From: an uncultured Lachnospiraceae bacterium | GTDB taxonomy: Bacteria; Bacillota; Clostridia; Lachnospirales; Lachnospiraceae | Direction of reading: 5' to 3' | Length of the DNA: 64,000 nt | NCBI GenBank assembly: GCA_910576975.1 | Contig: CAJTJY010000010.1 | Location: forward strand, 1 to 64,000 | Shown: positions 51,935 to 60,587 of the stretch, in pieces | Numbering within the stretch: position 1 is the stretch's first letter | How the letters are laid out: each line of letters begins with the position of its first letter | The notes under the pieces: generated by a model | The model's input: the letters and a program-made list of their open reading frames with translations, nothing else | Told to the model about the DNA's origin: nothing | Databases searched by the model: none | Position numbers and translations under genes: made by a program

Positions 51935-51969
51935 GTGTTGTGACAATCTTATTTTGACAGGAGGAGCTT

Positions 51970-52425
51970 ATGGAAATTGAACGCAAATTTTTAATTAAGT
52001 CATTACCGCAGCATTTGGATTCATACCCCTTTCATCAAATTGAACAGGGTTATCTATGCACTGACCCAGTGGTACGCATCCGCCGGGAAGATGAAACATA
52101 CTACCTTACCTACAAATCCAAAGGCTTCATGGTCCGCAAGGAATATAATCTTCCTTTGACCAAAGACGCCTACCAGCATCTGCTTGCCAAGGTGGACGGC
52201 AACCTGATCTCGAAAAAAAGATATTTGCTCCCTCTAGGCTCCAGTCTGACGATTGAACTGGATGTCTTTGAGGGAGCATTGTCGCCGCTGATTTTGGCAG
52301 AAGTAGAATTCGACACCGAAGAAAGTGCCAAAGCGTTTACTCCTCCAGAATGGTTTGGAGAAGACGTGACATACTGTGCAGATTATCATAACAGCGCCCT
52401 CAGCCAAACGGGAAAGAAATCCTGA
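51970..52425 (+). CDS. CYTH-domain protein (triphosphate-tunnel metalloenzyme)
   Basis: A 151-residue protein with the defining N-terminal EIERKFLIK motif, then VRIRREDETYYLTYKSKG, RKEYNLPL and IELDVFEGALSPLILAEVEF, supplying the alternating acidic and basic residues that line the tunnel. The family hydrolyses inorganic triphosphate or other triphosphates, or acts as an adenylyl cyclase; bacterial stand-alone forms are usually triphosphatases. AGGAGGAGCTT precedes ATG. It starts just after the MITE-like element. Confidence 0.93.
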   Translation: MEIERKFLIKSLPQHLDSYPFHQIEQGYLCTDPVVRIRREDETYYLTYKSKGFMVRKEYNLPLTKDAYQHLLAKVDGNLISKKRYLLPLGSSLTIELDVFEGALSPLILAEVEFDTEESAKAFTPPEWFGEDVTYCADYHNSALSQTGKKS

Positions 52426-52503
52426 CCCGTTTGACGGGCAAGAAGCACAGATATGATTTTAACAAACGTTGATTCTCAATCTGGTCTCAGAATGCGGAAA
52501 CCG

Positions 52504-53910
52504 TTAAATGAACGTCAGAATCCCAACGGATTTCAGCAGCAAGATTAACAGCAAAACAGGGGCGATGTATTTAATCATTATGACATAGAGACCTCGCCTG
52601 CCGAACTTGGCACCGCCTTTTTCCACTTCTTCAATGATCGTTTTCGGCTTGAGGATCCAGCCAATCAAAACGCAAGTGCCAATTGCTACCAGAGGCATGA
52701 ACAAGTTATTGCTGAGATAATCCATAACGTCCAAAATTTGTGCTACAGCCCCATTGGGTAACTTTAATTCAAAATACCACTTGTTATAGCCTAGGCAGAC
52801 TACGATCCCGCCCACAATCGCAATTGCCGTCTCAATCAGGCATGCTTTCATTCTCGACAAATGGAATTTATCCATCAGGCTTGACACCACTGCCTCCATA
52901 ATGGAAATGGCGCTTGTCAGCGCTGCGAACAAAACCATCGCAAAAAACAGGCAGCCCACCAGGTTTCCAATTCGTCCCATGGCAGAGAATACTTTGGGCA
53001 ACGACACAAACATCAAGCCTGGACCGGAGGCGTTCATTCCTTCTCTGCCCATAAAGGTATAAACGGCAGGAATAATCATTACGCCTGCAAGAAACGCCAC
53101 CGCTGTATCAAAAATCTCAATCTGGTTAATGGAACGCACCAGATTATCCTCGTCCTTGACATAAGAGCCGTATGCCACCATGATTCCCATGGCGACGCTG
53201 AGGCTGAAGAAAAGCTGCCCCATGGCGTCCAGCAGCACCGTAAAAAATCCTTTTACCGTGATTCCGCTCAGGTCTGGCACCACATAGATCCACAATCCCT
53301 CAAGACCTGTCCTGGTAACGCCCTGGTCGTCCGTATGGGAGATGGTCATCGAAAAAATCGCAATTCCAAGTACCAGCAAAATTAATATCGGCATCAGCAC
53401 CTTCGAAAAGGTCTCAATTCCTTTGTTGACGCCACGGATTACGATGAACGCCACAATTAATAGGAACACCAGCATCAGGACTATTGGCTGTACCTCGCCT
53501 GTAATATGGCTGGTAAAATAGCCGTCTTCTGCCGCATGCACGCCATCTCCGGTAAGATAGGCAAGAAAATATTTTACCACCCATCCGCCGATGACGCAAT
53601 AATAAGGCATGATTATAATCGGGACCAGACAGGCAAGCACGCCCAGAAATCCATATTTGGAATGCAATTTTCCATATGCCGTAAGCGGGCTCTGCTTCGT
53701 CTTTCTGCCAATGGCGATCTCCGTTGCCAAAAGAGTAAATCCAAACGTCAGCGCTAATATCAGATAAATTACCAGATAAAGCCCGCCACCGTCCTTAGCC
53801 GCAAGATATGGAAACCGCCAGATATTCCCTAATCCAACTGCGCTTCCCGCTGCCGCCAGCACAAAGCCAATGGATCCTGAGAATGAGTTTCTGTTTTTTT
53901 CTTTGTTCAT
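52504..53910 (-). CDS. Sodium-dependent transporter, NSS/SNF family
   Basis: A 468-residue LeuT-fold symporter with about 11-12 helices. TM1 carries FVLAAAGSAVGLGNIWRFPY and TM1/2 LAAKDGGGLYLVIYLI, the sodium and substrate site of the family. FFSLSVAMGIMVAYGSY is the TM6 region. It imports an amino acid or amine with Na+. The start at 53910 follows GGAGGAAATG; longer in-frame starts would read through the leader hairpins. Two copies of the hairpin leader precede it. Confidence 0.93.
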   Translation of the reverse strand: MNKEKNRNSFSGSIGFVLAAAGSAVGLGNIWRFPYLAAKDGGGLYLVIYLILALTFGFTLLATEIAIGRKTKQSPLTAYGKLHSKYGFLGVLACLVPIIIMPYYCVIGGWVVKYFLAYLTGDGVHAAEDGYFTSHITGEVQPIVLMLVFLLIVAFIVIRGVNKGIETFSKVLMPILILLVLGIAIFSMTISHTDDQGVTRTGLEGLWIYVVPDLSGITVKGFFTVLLDAMGQLFFSLSVAMGIMVAYGSYVKDEDNLVRSINQIEIFDTAVAFLAGVMIIPAVYTFMGREGMNASGPGLMFVSLPKVFSAMGRIGNLVGCLFFAMVLFAALTSAISIMEAVVSSLMDKFHLSRMKACLIETAIAIVGGIVVCLGYNKWYFELKLPNGAVAQILDVMDYLSNNLFMPLVAIGTCVLIGWILKPKTIIEEVEKGGAKFGRRGLYVIMIKYIAPVLLLILLLKSVGILTFI

Positions 53911-53978
53911 CATTTCCTCCATTCCGTGCATTTTTGCACAAGCAGGCTGTTCGTGAAACATTCCATCCATGGTTCACG
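53911..53978 (-). promoter_or_regulatory. Two-hairpin Shine-Dalgarno leader of the NSS transporter (copy 5)
   Basis: On the minus strand CGTGAA...TTTCACG (53952-53978) is followed by AACAGCCTGCT, then GTGCAAAAATGCAC (53926-53939), then GAATGGAGGAAATGATG. It has the same architecture as the iscS leader but divergent stem sequences that still pair. Confidence 0.65.
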
Positions 53979-54045
53979 CTTCCCCTGCAGTTATGTACTT
54001 CTACTATTGTACTGGCTTTTCCTTGTTTTTACAAGTATTGTTTCC

Positions 54046-54110
54046 TCCATTCTGCGTATTTTTCAACACAACCAGACAATCAGCAAACTTATCAAACGAT
54101 GTTTCACGCT
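54046..54110 (-). promoter_or_regulatory. Second, degenerate leader copy upstream of the NSS transporter (copy 6)
   Basis: On the minus strand GCGTGAAACATCG, then TGTGTTGAAAAATACGCA, then GAATGGAGGAAAC, but no start codon follows in position. The distance to copy 5 is about 130 nt. It parallels the tandem pair before iscS. Confidence 0.55.
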
Positions 54111-54162
54111 GTAATTTCTTTTCATTTTTCCATATTTATACAGAAATCAGTCATTCTCACGT

Positions 54163-54191
54163 TTGCAATCCAAAGCCTTTTCTGTTAGAAT
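54163..54191 (+). promoter_or_regulatory. Promoter of the terD-AIM24 operon
   Basis: TTGCAA (54163-54168) and TAGAAT (54186-54191) are 17 nt apart; the conserved leader hairpin begins 17 nt later. Confidence 0.7.
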
Positions 54192-54207
54192 GAAAGCCAT
54201 TAAATGT

Positions 54208-54263
54208 ACGCTCGGATTCTCTTTGTGCCTGATTTTACGAGAAGATTGAGAGATTCCGAGCGT
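54208..54263 (+). promoter_or_regulatory. Structured terD leader sharing the motif at 3981
   Basis: The outer stem is ACGCTCGGA/TCCGAGCGT. The inner stem TTCTC/GAGAA encloses the conserved TTTGTGCCTGATTTT loop region. In the PHP phosphatase leader the same loop is enclosed by TTCTT/AAGAA, consistent with pairing. Confidence 0.55.
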
Positions 54264-54291
54264 GCATATGAACACAAAAGGGAGGATTCCA

Positions 54292-55011
54292 ATGATAGAT
54301 ATCCCCATGCGGTCGTTACAGCCTCTTGACCGCAATTCCATCTTACATATCAATAAATCTGGCAAAAATAATACTGCATCTTCTAATCAGAATGCCGCTC
54401 CCGCCTCAAACGCCAGGACGCAGCATCAGGCTCCGATAGCAAAGCTTGCAATCCCTGACCTGCGCAGGCAAATCCAAAAAGGACAGAAAGTTCTCCTGGA
54501 TCCCTCCGGTTCTGTGCGTCAGATTCATGTCTGCCTAGGATGGAACGTCAACAACCCCAAGTGCGACCTGGATGTATCTGCCTTTCTTTTAGGCGCAAAT
54601 GGCAAAGTATTGGGGGACGACTGGTTCGTATTTTACGGACAGGAAGACAGCCCAGACCGCAGCGTCCATTTTTATCCATCAGCCCGGGAAGACCGTGAAT
54701 ATATCTCCGTGGATTTTAACCGTCTCAATCCCGCGGCACAAAAAATCGTATTCGTGCTGACCATCAATGACGCTTTCGTTGATAATCTCAATTTCAGCAT
54801 GGTCAAGGACGCATACCTGCGGATTCTCAATGCCCAGACCAGAGAAGAGCTAGTAAGTTTTCAGATGACGGACTATTATGCGAACGTCATTTCTATGATG
54901 ATCGGCGAAATTTATCTTTACCAGGGAGCCTGGAAATGCAGCGCAGTGGGAAACGGCGTTGCAAAAGATTTGGCTGGCTTATGCGGATTATACGGCGTGC
55001 AGGTAGTCTGA
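54292..55011 (+). CDS. TerD-family stress protein
   Basis: A 239-residue protein. A low-complexity Asn/Ala/Ser-rich N-terminus (about 1-50) precedes a TerD domain (about 55-235): VCLGWNVNNPKCDLDVSAFLL, DDWFVFYGQEDSPDRSVHF and VDFNRLNPAAQKIVFVLTI. TerD domains bind calcium and belong to tellurite-resistance/stress gene networks often found near defence genes. GGGAGGATTCCA precedes ATG. It is followed by the AIM24 gene and lies opposite a Wadjet operon. No terC or phosphoribosyltransferase partners are in the window. Confidence 0.92.
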   Translation: MIDIPMRSLQPLDRNSILHINKSGKNNTASSNQNAAPASNARTQHQAPIAKLAIPDLRRQIQKGQKVLLDPSGSVRQIHVCLGWNVNNPKCDLDVSAFLLGANGKVLGDDWFVFYGQEDSPDRSVHFYPSAREDREYISVDFNRLNPAAQKIVFVLTINDAFVDNLNFSMVKDAYLRILNAQTREELVSFQMTDYYANVISMMIGEIYLYQGAWKCSAVGNGVAKDLAGLCGLYGVQVV

Positions 55012-55099
55012 CTTCCAGCGTATGCCGTATAAAACACTCGCTTTTCGTCTCTCTATGCCAAAACGCTTCCAGCAAGTCAAAAGCAGAATGGAGGAATAT

Positions 55100-55807
55100 A
55101 TGCTTACATTTGAAACAATCAATGAGTTAACTTTAAAAGTAACCTGCAGCGGCAGCGACGTACTGATCAGCAAGGCTGGCGCATTTATCGGCGGGGAAAG
55201 CTACGGCGGAAAAAATTACAAATTTGAAAAACTGCTGTTAGGACCCCAGAACAATTTTGCCCAGGCCGCTCTTGGCTCCCTGATCCGCCGCGCCACTGGT
55301 GAAAACCTTCCGCTCATGAAAGTAACCATGTCCGGCAATTCCGTCACCTACTATGCGAACTACGGACAGCATGTGCTTGTCTACAAGCTTGCAATGGGCG
55401 AAGTGATCTCTGTGGAATCAGAAAATATTTTAGCTTTTTCCCAGGAATGCAAATATGACGTACGCTTTATCGGAGTGGGCGTCATGTCCCAAAAAGGACT
55501 TGCCACTTCCACCCTCACTGGCAATGGAAATAATTCCTATGTAGCCATTTTATCCGATGGAAATCCGATTGTGCTGTCAAACCTTAGCAACCAAAATACG
55601 CTGTGTGCCGATCCTGACGCCGTGATCTGCTGGATGAGCCAGCATGGCTACGGCGACCCGCAGATCAAGACCGACCTTTCGTGGAAAAACCTGATCGGAC
55701 AGCATTCTGGGGAATCTTATTCTTTTGAATGGCCCGGAAACCAGCCTGTGACCGTGCTGATTCAGCCCTCGGAACGTAAAGGCGGCATCCGTGTGGGAAT
55801 TGATTAA
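55100..55807 (+). CDS. AIM24-family protein
   Basis: A 235-residue beta-rich cytoplasmic protein of the AIM24 type (TRAP-like beta fold). Typical segments are GSDVLISKAGAFIGGESYGG, VYKLAMGEVISVESENILAF and GLATSTLTGNG, ending GGIRVGID. AIM24-type proteins often accompany TerD or membrane-stress genes in bacteria; the activity is undefined. The ATG at 55100 follows GGAGGAATAT. It overlaps the end of the small gene at 55804 by 4 nt (convergent). Confidence 0.87.
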   Translation: MLTFETINELTLKVTCSGSDVLISKAGAFIGGESYGGKNYKFEKLLLGPQNNFAQAALGSLIRRATGENLPLMKVTMSGNSVTYYANYGQHVLVYKLAMGEVISVESENILAFSQECKYDVRFIGVGVMSQKGLATSTLTGNGNNSYVAILSDGNPIVLSNLSNQNTLCADPDAVICWMSQHGYGDPQIKTDLSWKNLIGQHSGESYSFEWPGNQPVTVLIQPSERKGGIRVGID

Positions 55808-55959
55808 TCTTCCCACTCCACTAATCTGTCCAGCAGATATGTTCGGTTATTGATAAACAGCTCTGTTACCTGATAGCTATCCGTCTCATCATAAGATACC
55901 ACATGAACCCTGCCCTGATCGAAAGAGAGAATTTTTGCATCTGGCATCGCATGCAGCAT
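55804..55959 (-). CDS. Possible small protein encoded after jetD
   Basis: A 51-residue frame, MLHAMPDAKILSFDQGRVH to LVEWED, beginning 22 nt after the jetD stop with AAAGGGGCGTC upstream. Composition is protein-like, with acidic and aromatic residues and no long low-complexity stretch. It could be a fifth, small product of the Wadjet operon, or a chance frame in the convergent tail of the AIM24 gene. A longer form could start at 56004, inside jetD. Not recognised. Confidence 0.4.
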   Translation of the reverse strand: MLHAMPDAKILSFDQGRVHVVSYDETDSYQVTELFINNRTYLLDRLVEWED

Positions 55960-55981
55960 GTCATGACGCCCCTTTTTACAT

Positions 55982-57235
55982 TTACAAAAACTTTTCCTGC
56001 TCAACCACCTTGCCAGTTGCCAAAATGATCTCCTTTAATTCCTGCAATACCCCTGCGTCCTGTTTCTCCAATTTATGTCGTGTTTCCTCTTTCAACATTC
56101 TTGCCGTCCCAAGTCTCAACGCCTCTTGAAAAGATTCAACATCCATTTTATAAGGCGCAATCTGTGGAAACACATGACTCTTGATAAATTGAAAAATACG
56201 GATTCCCCCCAAATCCATATCTCCCCAATGATAAAATTCACATCCTGGATCTGCAAGTTCCAAGATGCCTTTTAAAAACTTCACCTCTTTTGGCGCAAAA
56301 TATCCATGACAGTAAATATACAATGCATCCTCTCTATAGAGCATATCCTCATAATTTGCCTTGTTTTCAATCGTCATGATCTTCTTGCATCCAGGCAGCG
56401 CAACAGGCGCCGAATGTTCCAATGTCTGGGAATTCAAAACTGTGCCATATCGGTTCCATGCAGTGTTTATAAGCGGACTTTCTGCCTCTTTCTTGCCGCC
56501 ATGTTCAACAGAACCCTCCAAGCCATCCTCTATGATACGATACTGCAAAGGTCCTTTCCACTCCAGCGTCTGACCATACGAGTGAATTTCATGCATCGCA
56601 AAAAGCTCATCCTTTTCCATCCCTTCTATATAAAAAATGGAATAGTTTTTCAAAATATTAAAAATCCTGTCCCGGTACATCGCCTTAAATAGCTTAGAGT
56701 CATCAAACACTCTGACACTGAATACTCTTTCCCATATAAACTCTTTCTGCGTTGCCACGGCGTTCAAACAACGAAAAAGCAGATCTTCTCCTGCCTCCGC
56801 AACGATCTTCCCTTGACGCAGCTTTGAGAGCAAGCCGTCATAGTATGGCAGCAGCCATTGGCAGTCCAGTACTTGCTCTTTAAAATGTTCCACATTGGCG
56901 ACCCATTTTTGCTGCTCTTCCCTGGGATCTGCCACGCCTTCCCGTTCACAAAGCTCTGGAACAATTTCCACGTCATAATGAATTTTTCGAATGTCTGCCC
57001 CCATGTTATACTTTTCAAATAAAATTCTCTCCCTGTTTTCAAGGTTGAACTCTTCCTCTAAGCACTTCGCCTGCTGCAGGAATTGACTCCTTCCTCCTAC
57101 AGCCTGGTATAATTCTGAAGTTACCAATGGATGTTTCCACCCTGTAAGGCGCCCAGCACGGTAGGCTTCTTTGTCAGCATGTTGAATCAGCCACCGTGCC
57201 AGAGTAATATTTTTCAGATTATTGTTCTCTTTCAT
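55982..57235 (-). CDS. jetD: Wadjet defence nuclease JetD
   Basis: A 417-residue protein with an N-terminal helical/winged region (1-230) and a C-terminal TOPRIM nuclease domain: Glu in MTIENKANYED (about 290) and the Asp pair in YHWGDMDLGGIRIF (about 342). In Wadjet systems JetD cuts plasmid DNA after the JetABC condensin-like motor has extruded a small circular substrate. The start at 57235 follows GGGAGAGACAG and overlaps jetC by 17 nt. Last of the four core genes. Confidence 0.93.
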   Translation of the reverse strand: MKENNNLKNITLARWLIQHADKEAYRAGRLTGWKHPLVTSELYQAVGGRSQFLQQAKCLEEEFNLENRERILFEKYNMGADIRKIHYDVEIVPELCEREGVADPREEQQKWVANVEHFKEQVLDCQWLLPYYDGLLSKLRQGKIVAEAGEDLLFRCLNAVATQKEFIWERVFSVRVFDDSKLFKAMYRDRIFNILKNYSIFYIEGMEKDELFAMHEIHSYGQTLEWKGPLQYRIIEDGLEGSVEHGGKKEAESPLINTAWNRYGTVLNSQTLEHSAPVALPGCKKIMTIENKANYEDMLYREDALYIYCHGYFAPKEVKFLKGILELADPGCEFYHWGDMDLGGIRIFQFIKSHVFPQIAPYKMDVESFQEALRLGTARMLKEETRHKLEKQDAGVLQELKEIILATGKVVEQEKFL

Positions 57236-60200
57236 CTGTCTCTCCCTGCAGCATTTCAAGATATTTTCCCTTGTCAATATGGATCATCGAAATCTGATGG
57301 CTCTTTCTGCGAAATGCATACACGCAGTCCACATTGCGGATTAATGATTGCAGCCGTTCATCTGGCACACAGACAATCAACTGCAGGTTCAAGCTTCTGG
57401 CATAGCGCAGACAAACCTCGCTGCGCTCCTTATCCATTTTGGAAAACGCTTCGTCCAAAAGAACCAGGCGTATTTTGGATTCCCGGCTGCTCTGCTGCAT
57501 ATACAGCATGGCGAATCCTGCAAAAAGCGCCACATATTTCGGATTTTGACCCTCGCCTCCGGAATCACGTCCCGCCATATCGTCGACATAATTTTTGCGC
57601 AGATTTCCATCTGCATCCTCTGCCTGCTCGTACATGCTGAATTTCAAGTATGTGCGGTAATCCGCATACTTTGCCATGTCTTTCCTGTGACTTGCTCTCG
57701 CCGCCTGGTCTTGATCCCTGGGCGGCATGAATTTATCCGTCAAGCGCTGAATCTGCTGTTCATACTTCTGATAGAACGCATCCTCACCCAAGCAAAGCTG
57801 CCCTTCCATGTCGCCCCCTGGCAGCTTCATATCCAGTTCCTGCGCTGTAAGCATCTCATAGAATTGTTGATTTTCATCATCTGTAGGGAGTATGTCAATC
57901 TGATAAATACTGTCTGAAAACTTGATTTTCGCCAACATGCTATTAATTTCCCGGCGGTGGCGCTTCGCCGCCTTGATCTCCCCGTGAATGGCAGCGATGA
58001 CGTTTTCACGCAGCATCCGGTAGACCAGTCCATACTGTTTATCAAATTCCGCCTTATATTCTGGTTCAAAATCCCTCCGGCAGCGTTCCAGCAGCTCATC
58101 GTAACAGGTGTTTTCCCGTTCCATGCCCCCGAACTGATAGGATGGATACGCCTGCATAAACCGAAGCCTGGCATTGCCCCTTGCCTCCTCTTCTGCTTCC
58201 TGGGTACTCTGCAGGCTCCCTAAAAACGCTGTCTTTTCTTTCTTAAAGGAGGAAGCCTTGCCCTCACGCATGACCTGCAGCACCTGCTCTTGCAGTTTTG
58301 GCTCCGGCGTAAAGCCCTCTTCAAGCAACGCCAAAGCTTCTTTTCCGTCCTTTCGTTCCTTGTCCACTTCTCCTTTGACCGCCGTCCAGTGAAGAATCTG
58401 CTCGTGGAGATCAGATGCTTCCTGTTCCAGCTCTTTTATTTGCGACTTTAAGCGCTTCTTTTGCTCTATCAGATCCGCAATCAGCGTCCCCTCCTCCAAT
58501 TCTTGAATCTCACGCTGCAGCTGGTCTGCCTGATTTTGATATTTTTCCAGCTGCATCGTTGAAGCAGCCAATTGTCGAAGCTTATGATATTCAAAATGCT
58601 GTAAACGTTCAAAATCATCCGCCTGTTTTAACGTGGCGATCTCCTGCTGCACAGCGATAAGCTGTTGATTGAGACTGTGAACCTCTTGCTCTAGCTTTAA
58701 AATCTGTGCGGGAGAAACTTTCCTTCCAATGCTCTGATAGCGATAGTCCTGCTCTCTTAGATGTCGGAACATATAATTGCTGTAGGAGTAGCAATCCTGG
58801 GTAACGCCGTCCCTTACTTCACTCAATTCCTCTATGGTGCTGCAGGTTCTGATATGACCCAGATAACGTTTGAGACATGCGTCCACATAAGGAATATCCG
58901 TCGTCACTGCGTCGTACAATGTTCCCGGCGCCGCCTCTTTGTGGTCACGCAGGATGGCGTCAGTGTTAATCAAATCCACAGATTGATATTCTTTCTTCTT
59001 CATCTTACGAAAAATTGCGGCAGCCTCTAGAGCATAACGAGGCTCCACCACAAGCCCGAACTTAATCCTGCCCAGGCGTCCCTCCAGGGCATTGCGCCAG
59101 GACTCTTGCGTGACGTCAAAGAGATCCGCCAATATTTCCACATGAATCGTACGCCCGTGCCTTACGGACAATTCCTCCTGAATCTTTCTCCTTGCTTCCT
59201 TTAATTCTTTTCTATGGTGCTTTTTATCGTTCCTGAGATCATCCAGGATTTCTTTTTTCTCCTGGTATTCTTTCTGTATCTCTCTACATCTGTCTTTGCA
59301 ATCATTCAACTCGTCGCACAGCGAGTCAAAGGTTTCCTTCAAGCCTCGCTTTAAACCTGCTGCGGCTTCTTCGGTTACTTGGCCGCCGCATACCTGGTTT
59401 AGCAAATTCCGTACCTGGTTGCTTAGATATTCGCTGATTCCCTCTGTCTCATCCCACTGCCTTAAGCGTCTCGTCAAAGCTCTCCAGTCCGCCACTTCAT
59501 TGGCGCACAGCTTCATGGTCTCCTCTAGCTGCTGTAATTGCTCCTTTTTCTTTCCAAAATCGCTGGCATACAGCTCTGCTCTTCGTTTGGATAGCTCCTT
59601 CCCCTTGTCTGACACAATCTTTTTTAATTCCTCGTGCCGTTTCTCAAAGCGGCAAAGCTTTTCCAATACCCCGGCAAACTCCTCTTCCTTCGCCGCCAAA
59701 TGATCTTTCTTATCCTGGATATCAAGAACCTTCAAGGCGGCTTCCGTGAAGATCTGATCCGCCTGCGCTTTCGTAAGCGCCTGGTCGTGACGCTGAATTT
59801 CTTCCAGCATGGCGATCTCTTTCTCAAGGCTTTCTACCTGCTCTTTGATCTCACGGTATGACGCTAACTGATCGCTAATGGCGGCAATCGTGTCCTCCTT
59901 GCTTCTTGGAAACATATAATCCTTGATAAACTGCCCCGTGCCGTTTGTCATGCGCAGGGCGATAGCGCTTTTCTCCATCGTCTTAAAGCGTCCGGGATCC
60001 ACATATCCAAAAATCACGTCGTTTACCGTGTTCAAATATGCTTCCTGCGTTGGATAAATACGGTTCACCGCCCCTTGCCCCGTGCTTTTTTCTTCACTGC
60101 GCTCCTGAATCAGATCTTGAATCTGGCGGCAAGTAAATGGAATCCCAGTCTCTGACAGATAACCGTCCTCAGGAAATCCACCCCAATGACTAAAAAAACA

Positions 60201-60587
60201 ATATTTGTTAACGTCCTGATCTCCCCTTGCCACTTCAAACGCCACGCCGACGCAAGTTTTTGCTCCACTTCCTGTATCTTGAATCTCCAGCACGATCTGA
60301 GAACAAAAATCTTTGTCTTCCCGGTTGGCAGTACCATCCTTTTGCGCGCCCCGCAGATAGCTTAAGACACTTCTCTTATTCCTGGTATCGTCTGCCGCTT
60401 TATTTAAAAAATCATTGCGGATGCTTCCATACAGCACTACCTGCATGGCGTCCATGACTGTTGACTTCCCGGAGCCGCTTTTTCCGCTGAACAGATTAAC
60501 ATACTCATGGAATTGAATCACCTGATGGTCAATCCCGCCCCAGTGGTTGATCAACATCCTGGTAAATAGTTTCTTCGCCTGCTTCAT
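57219..60587 (-). CDS. jetC: Wadjet SMC-like ATPase JetC
   Basis: A 1,122-residue SMC/MukB-type ATPase. The N-terminal head half has Walker A SGKSGSGKSTVMDAMQVVLYG (about residue 38). Long coiled coils rich in Glu, Lys and Gln (about 250-420 and 640-790) flank a hinge-like region (about 480-600). The C-terminal head half has the signature SGGEGQNPKYVALFA (about 990), Walker B LVLLDEAFSKMD and a D-loop. It drives DNA loop extrusion to measure plasmid size (established for the family). It overlaps jetB by 59 nt; an internal ATG at 60557 is an alternative start. Confidence 0.94.
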   Translation of the reverse strand: MKQAKKLFTRMLINHWGGIDHQVIQFHEYVNLFSGKSGSGKSTVMDAMQVVLYGSIRNDFLNKAADDTRNKRSVLSYLRGAQKDGTANREDKDFCSQIVLEIQDTGSGAKTCVGVAFEVARGDQDVNKYCFFSHWGGFPEDGYLSETGIPFTCRQIQDLIQERSEEKSTGQGAVNRIYPTQEAYLNTVNDVIFGYVDPGRFKTMEKSAIALRMTNGTGQFIKDYMFPRSKEDTIAAISDQLASYREIKEQVESLEKEIAMLEEIQRHDQALTKAQADQIFTEAALKVLDIQDKKDHLAAKEEEFAGVLEKLCRFEKRHEELKKIVSDKGKELSKRRAELYASDFGKKKEQLQQLEETMKLCANEVADWRALTRRLRQWDETEGISEYLSNQVRNLLNQVCGGQVTEEAAAGLKRGLKETFDSLCDELNDCKDRCREIQKEYQEKKEILDDLRNDKKHHRKELKEARRKIQEELSVRHGRTIHVEILADLFDVTQESWRNALEGRLGRIKFGLVVEPRYALEAAAIFRKMKKKEYQSVDLINTDAILRDHKEAAPGTLYDAVTTDIPYVDACLKRYLGHIRTCSTIEELSEVRDGVTQDCYSYSNYMFRHLREQDYRYQSIGRKVSPAQILKLEQEVHSLNQQLIAVQQEIATLKQADDFERLQHFEYHKLRQLAASTMQLEKYQNQADQLQREIQELEEGTLIADLIEQKKRLKSQIKELEQEASDLHEQILHWTAVKGEVDKERKDGKEALALLEEGFTPEPKLQEQVLQVMREGKASSFKKEKTAFLGSLQSTQEAEEEARGNARLRFMQAYPSYQFGGMERENTCYDELLERCRRDFEPEYKAEFDKQYGLVYRMLRENVIAAIHGEIKAAKRHRREINSMLAKIKFSDSIYQIDILPTDDENQQFYEMLTAQELDMKLPGGDMEGQLCLGEDAFYQKYEQQIQRLTDKFMPPRDQDQAARASHRKDMAKYADYRTYLKFSMYEQAEDADGNLRKNYVDDMAGRDSGGEGQNPKYVALFAGFAMLYMQQSSRESKIRLVLLDEAFSKMDKERSEVCLRYARSLNLQLIVCVPDERLQSLIRNVDCVYAFRRKSHQISMIHIDKGKYLEMLQGETDEREQ

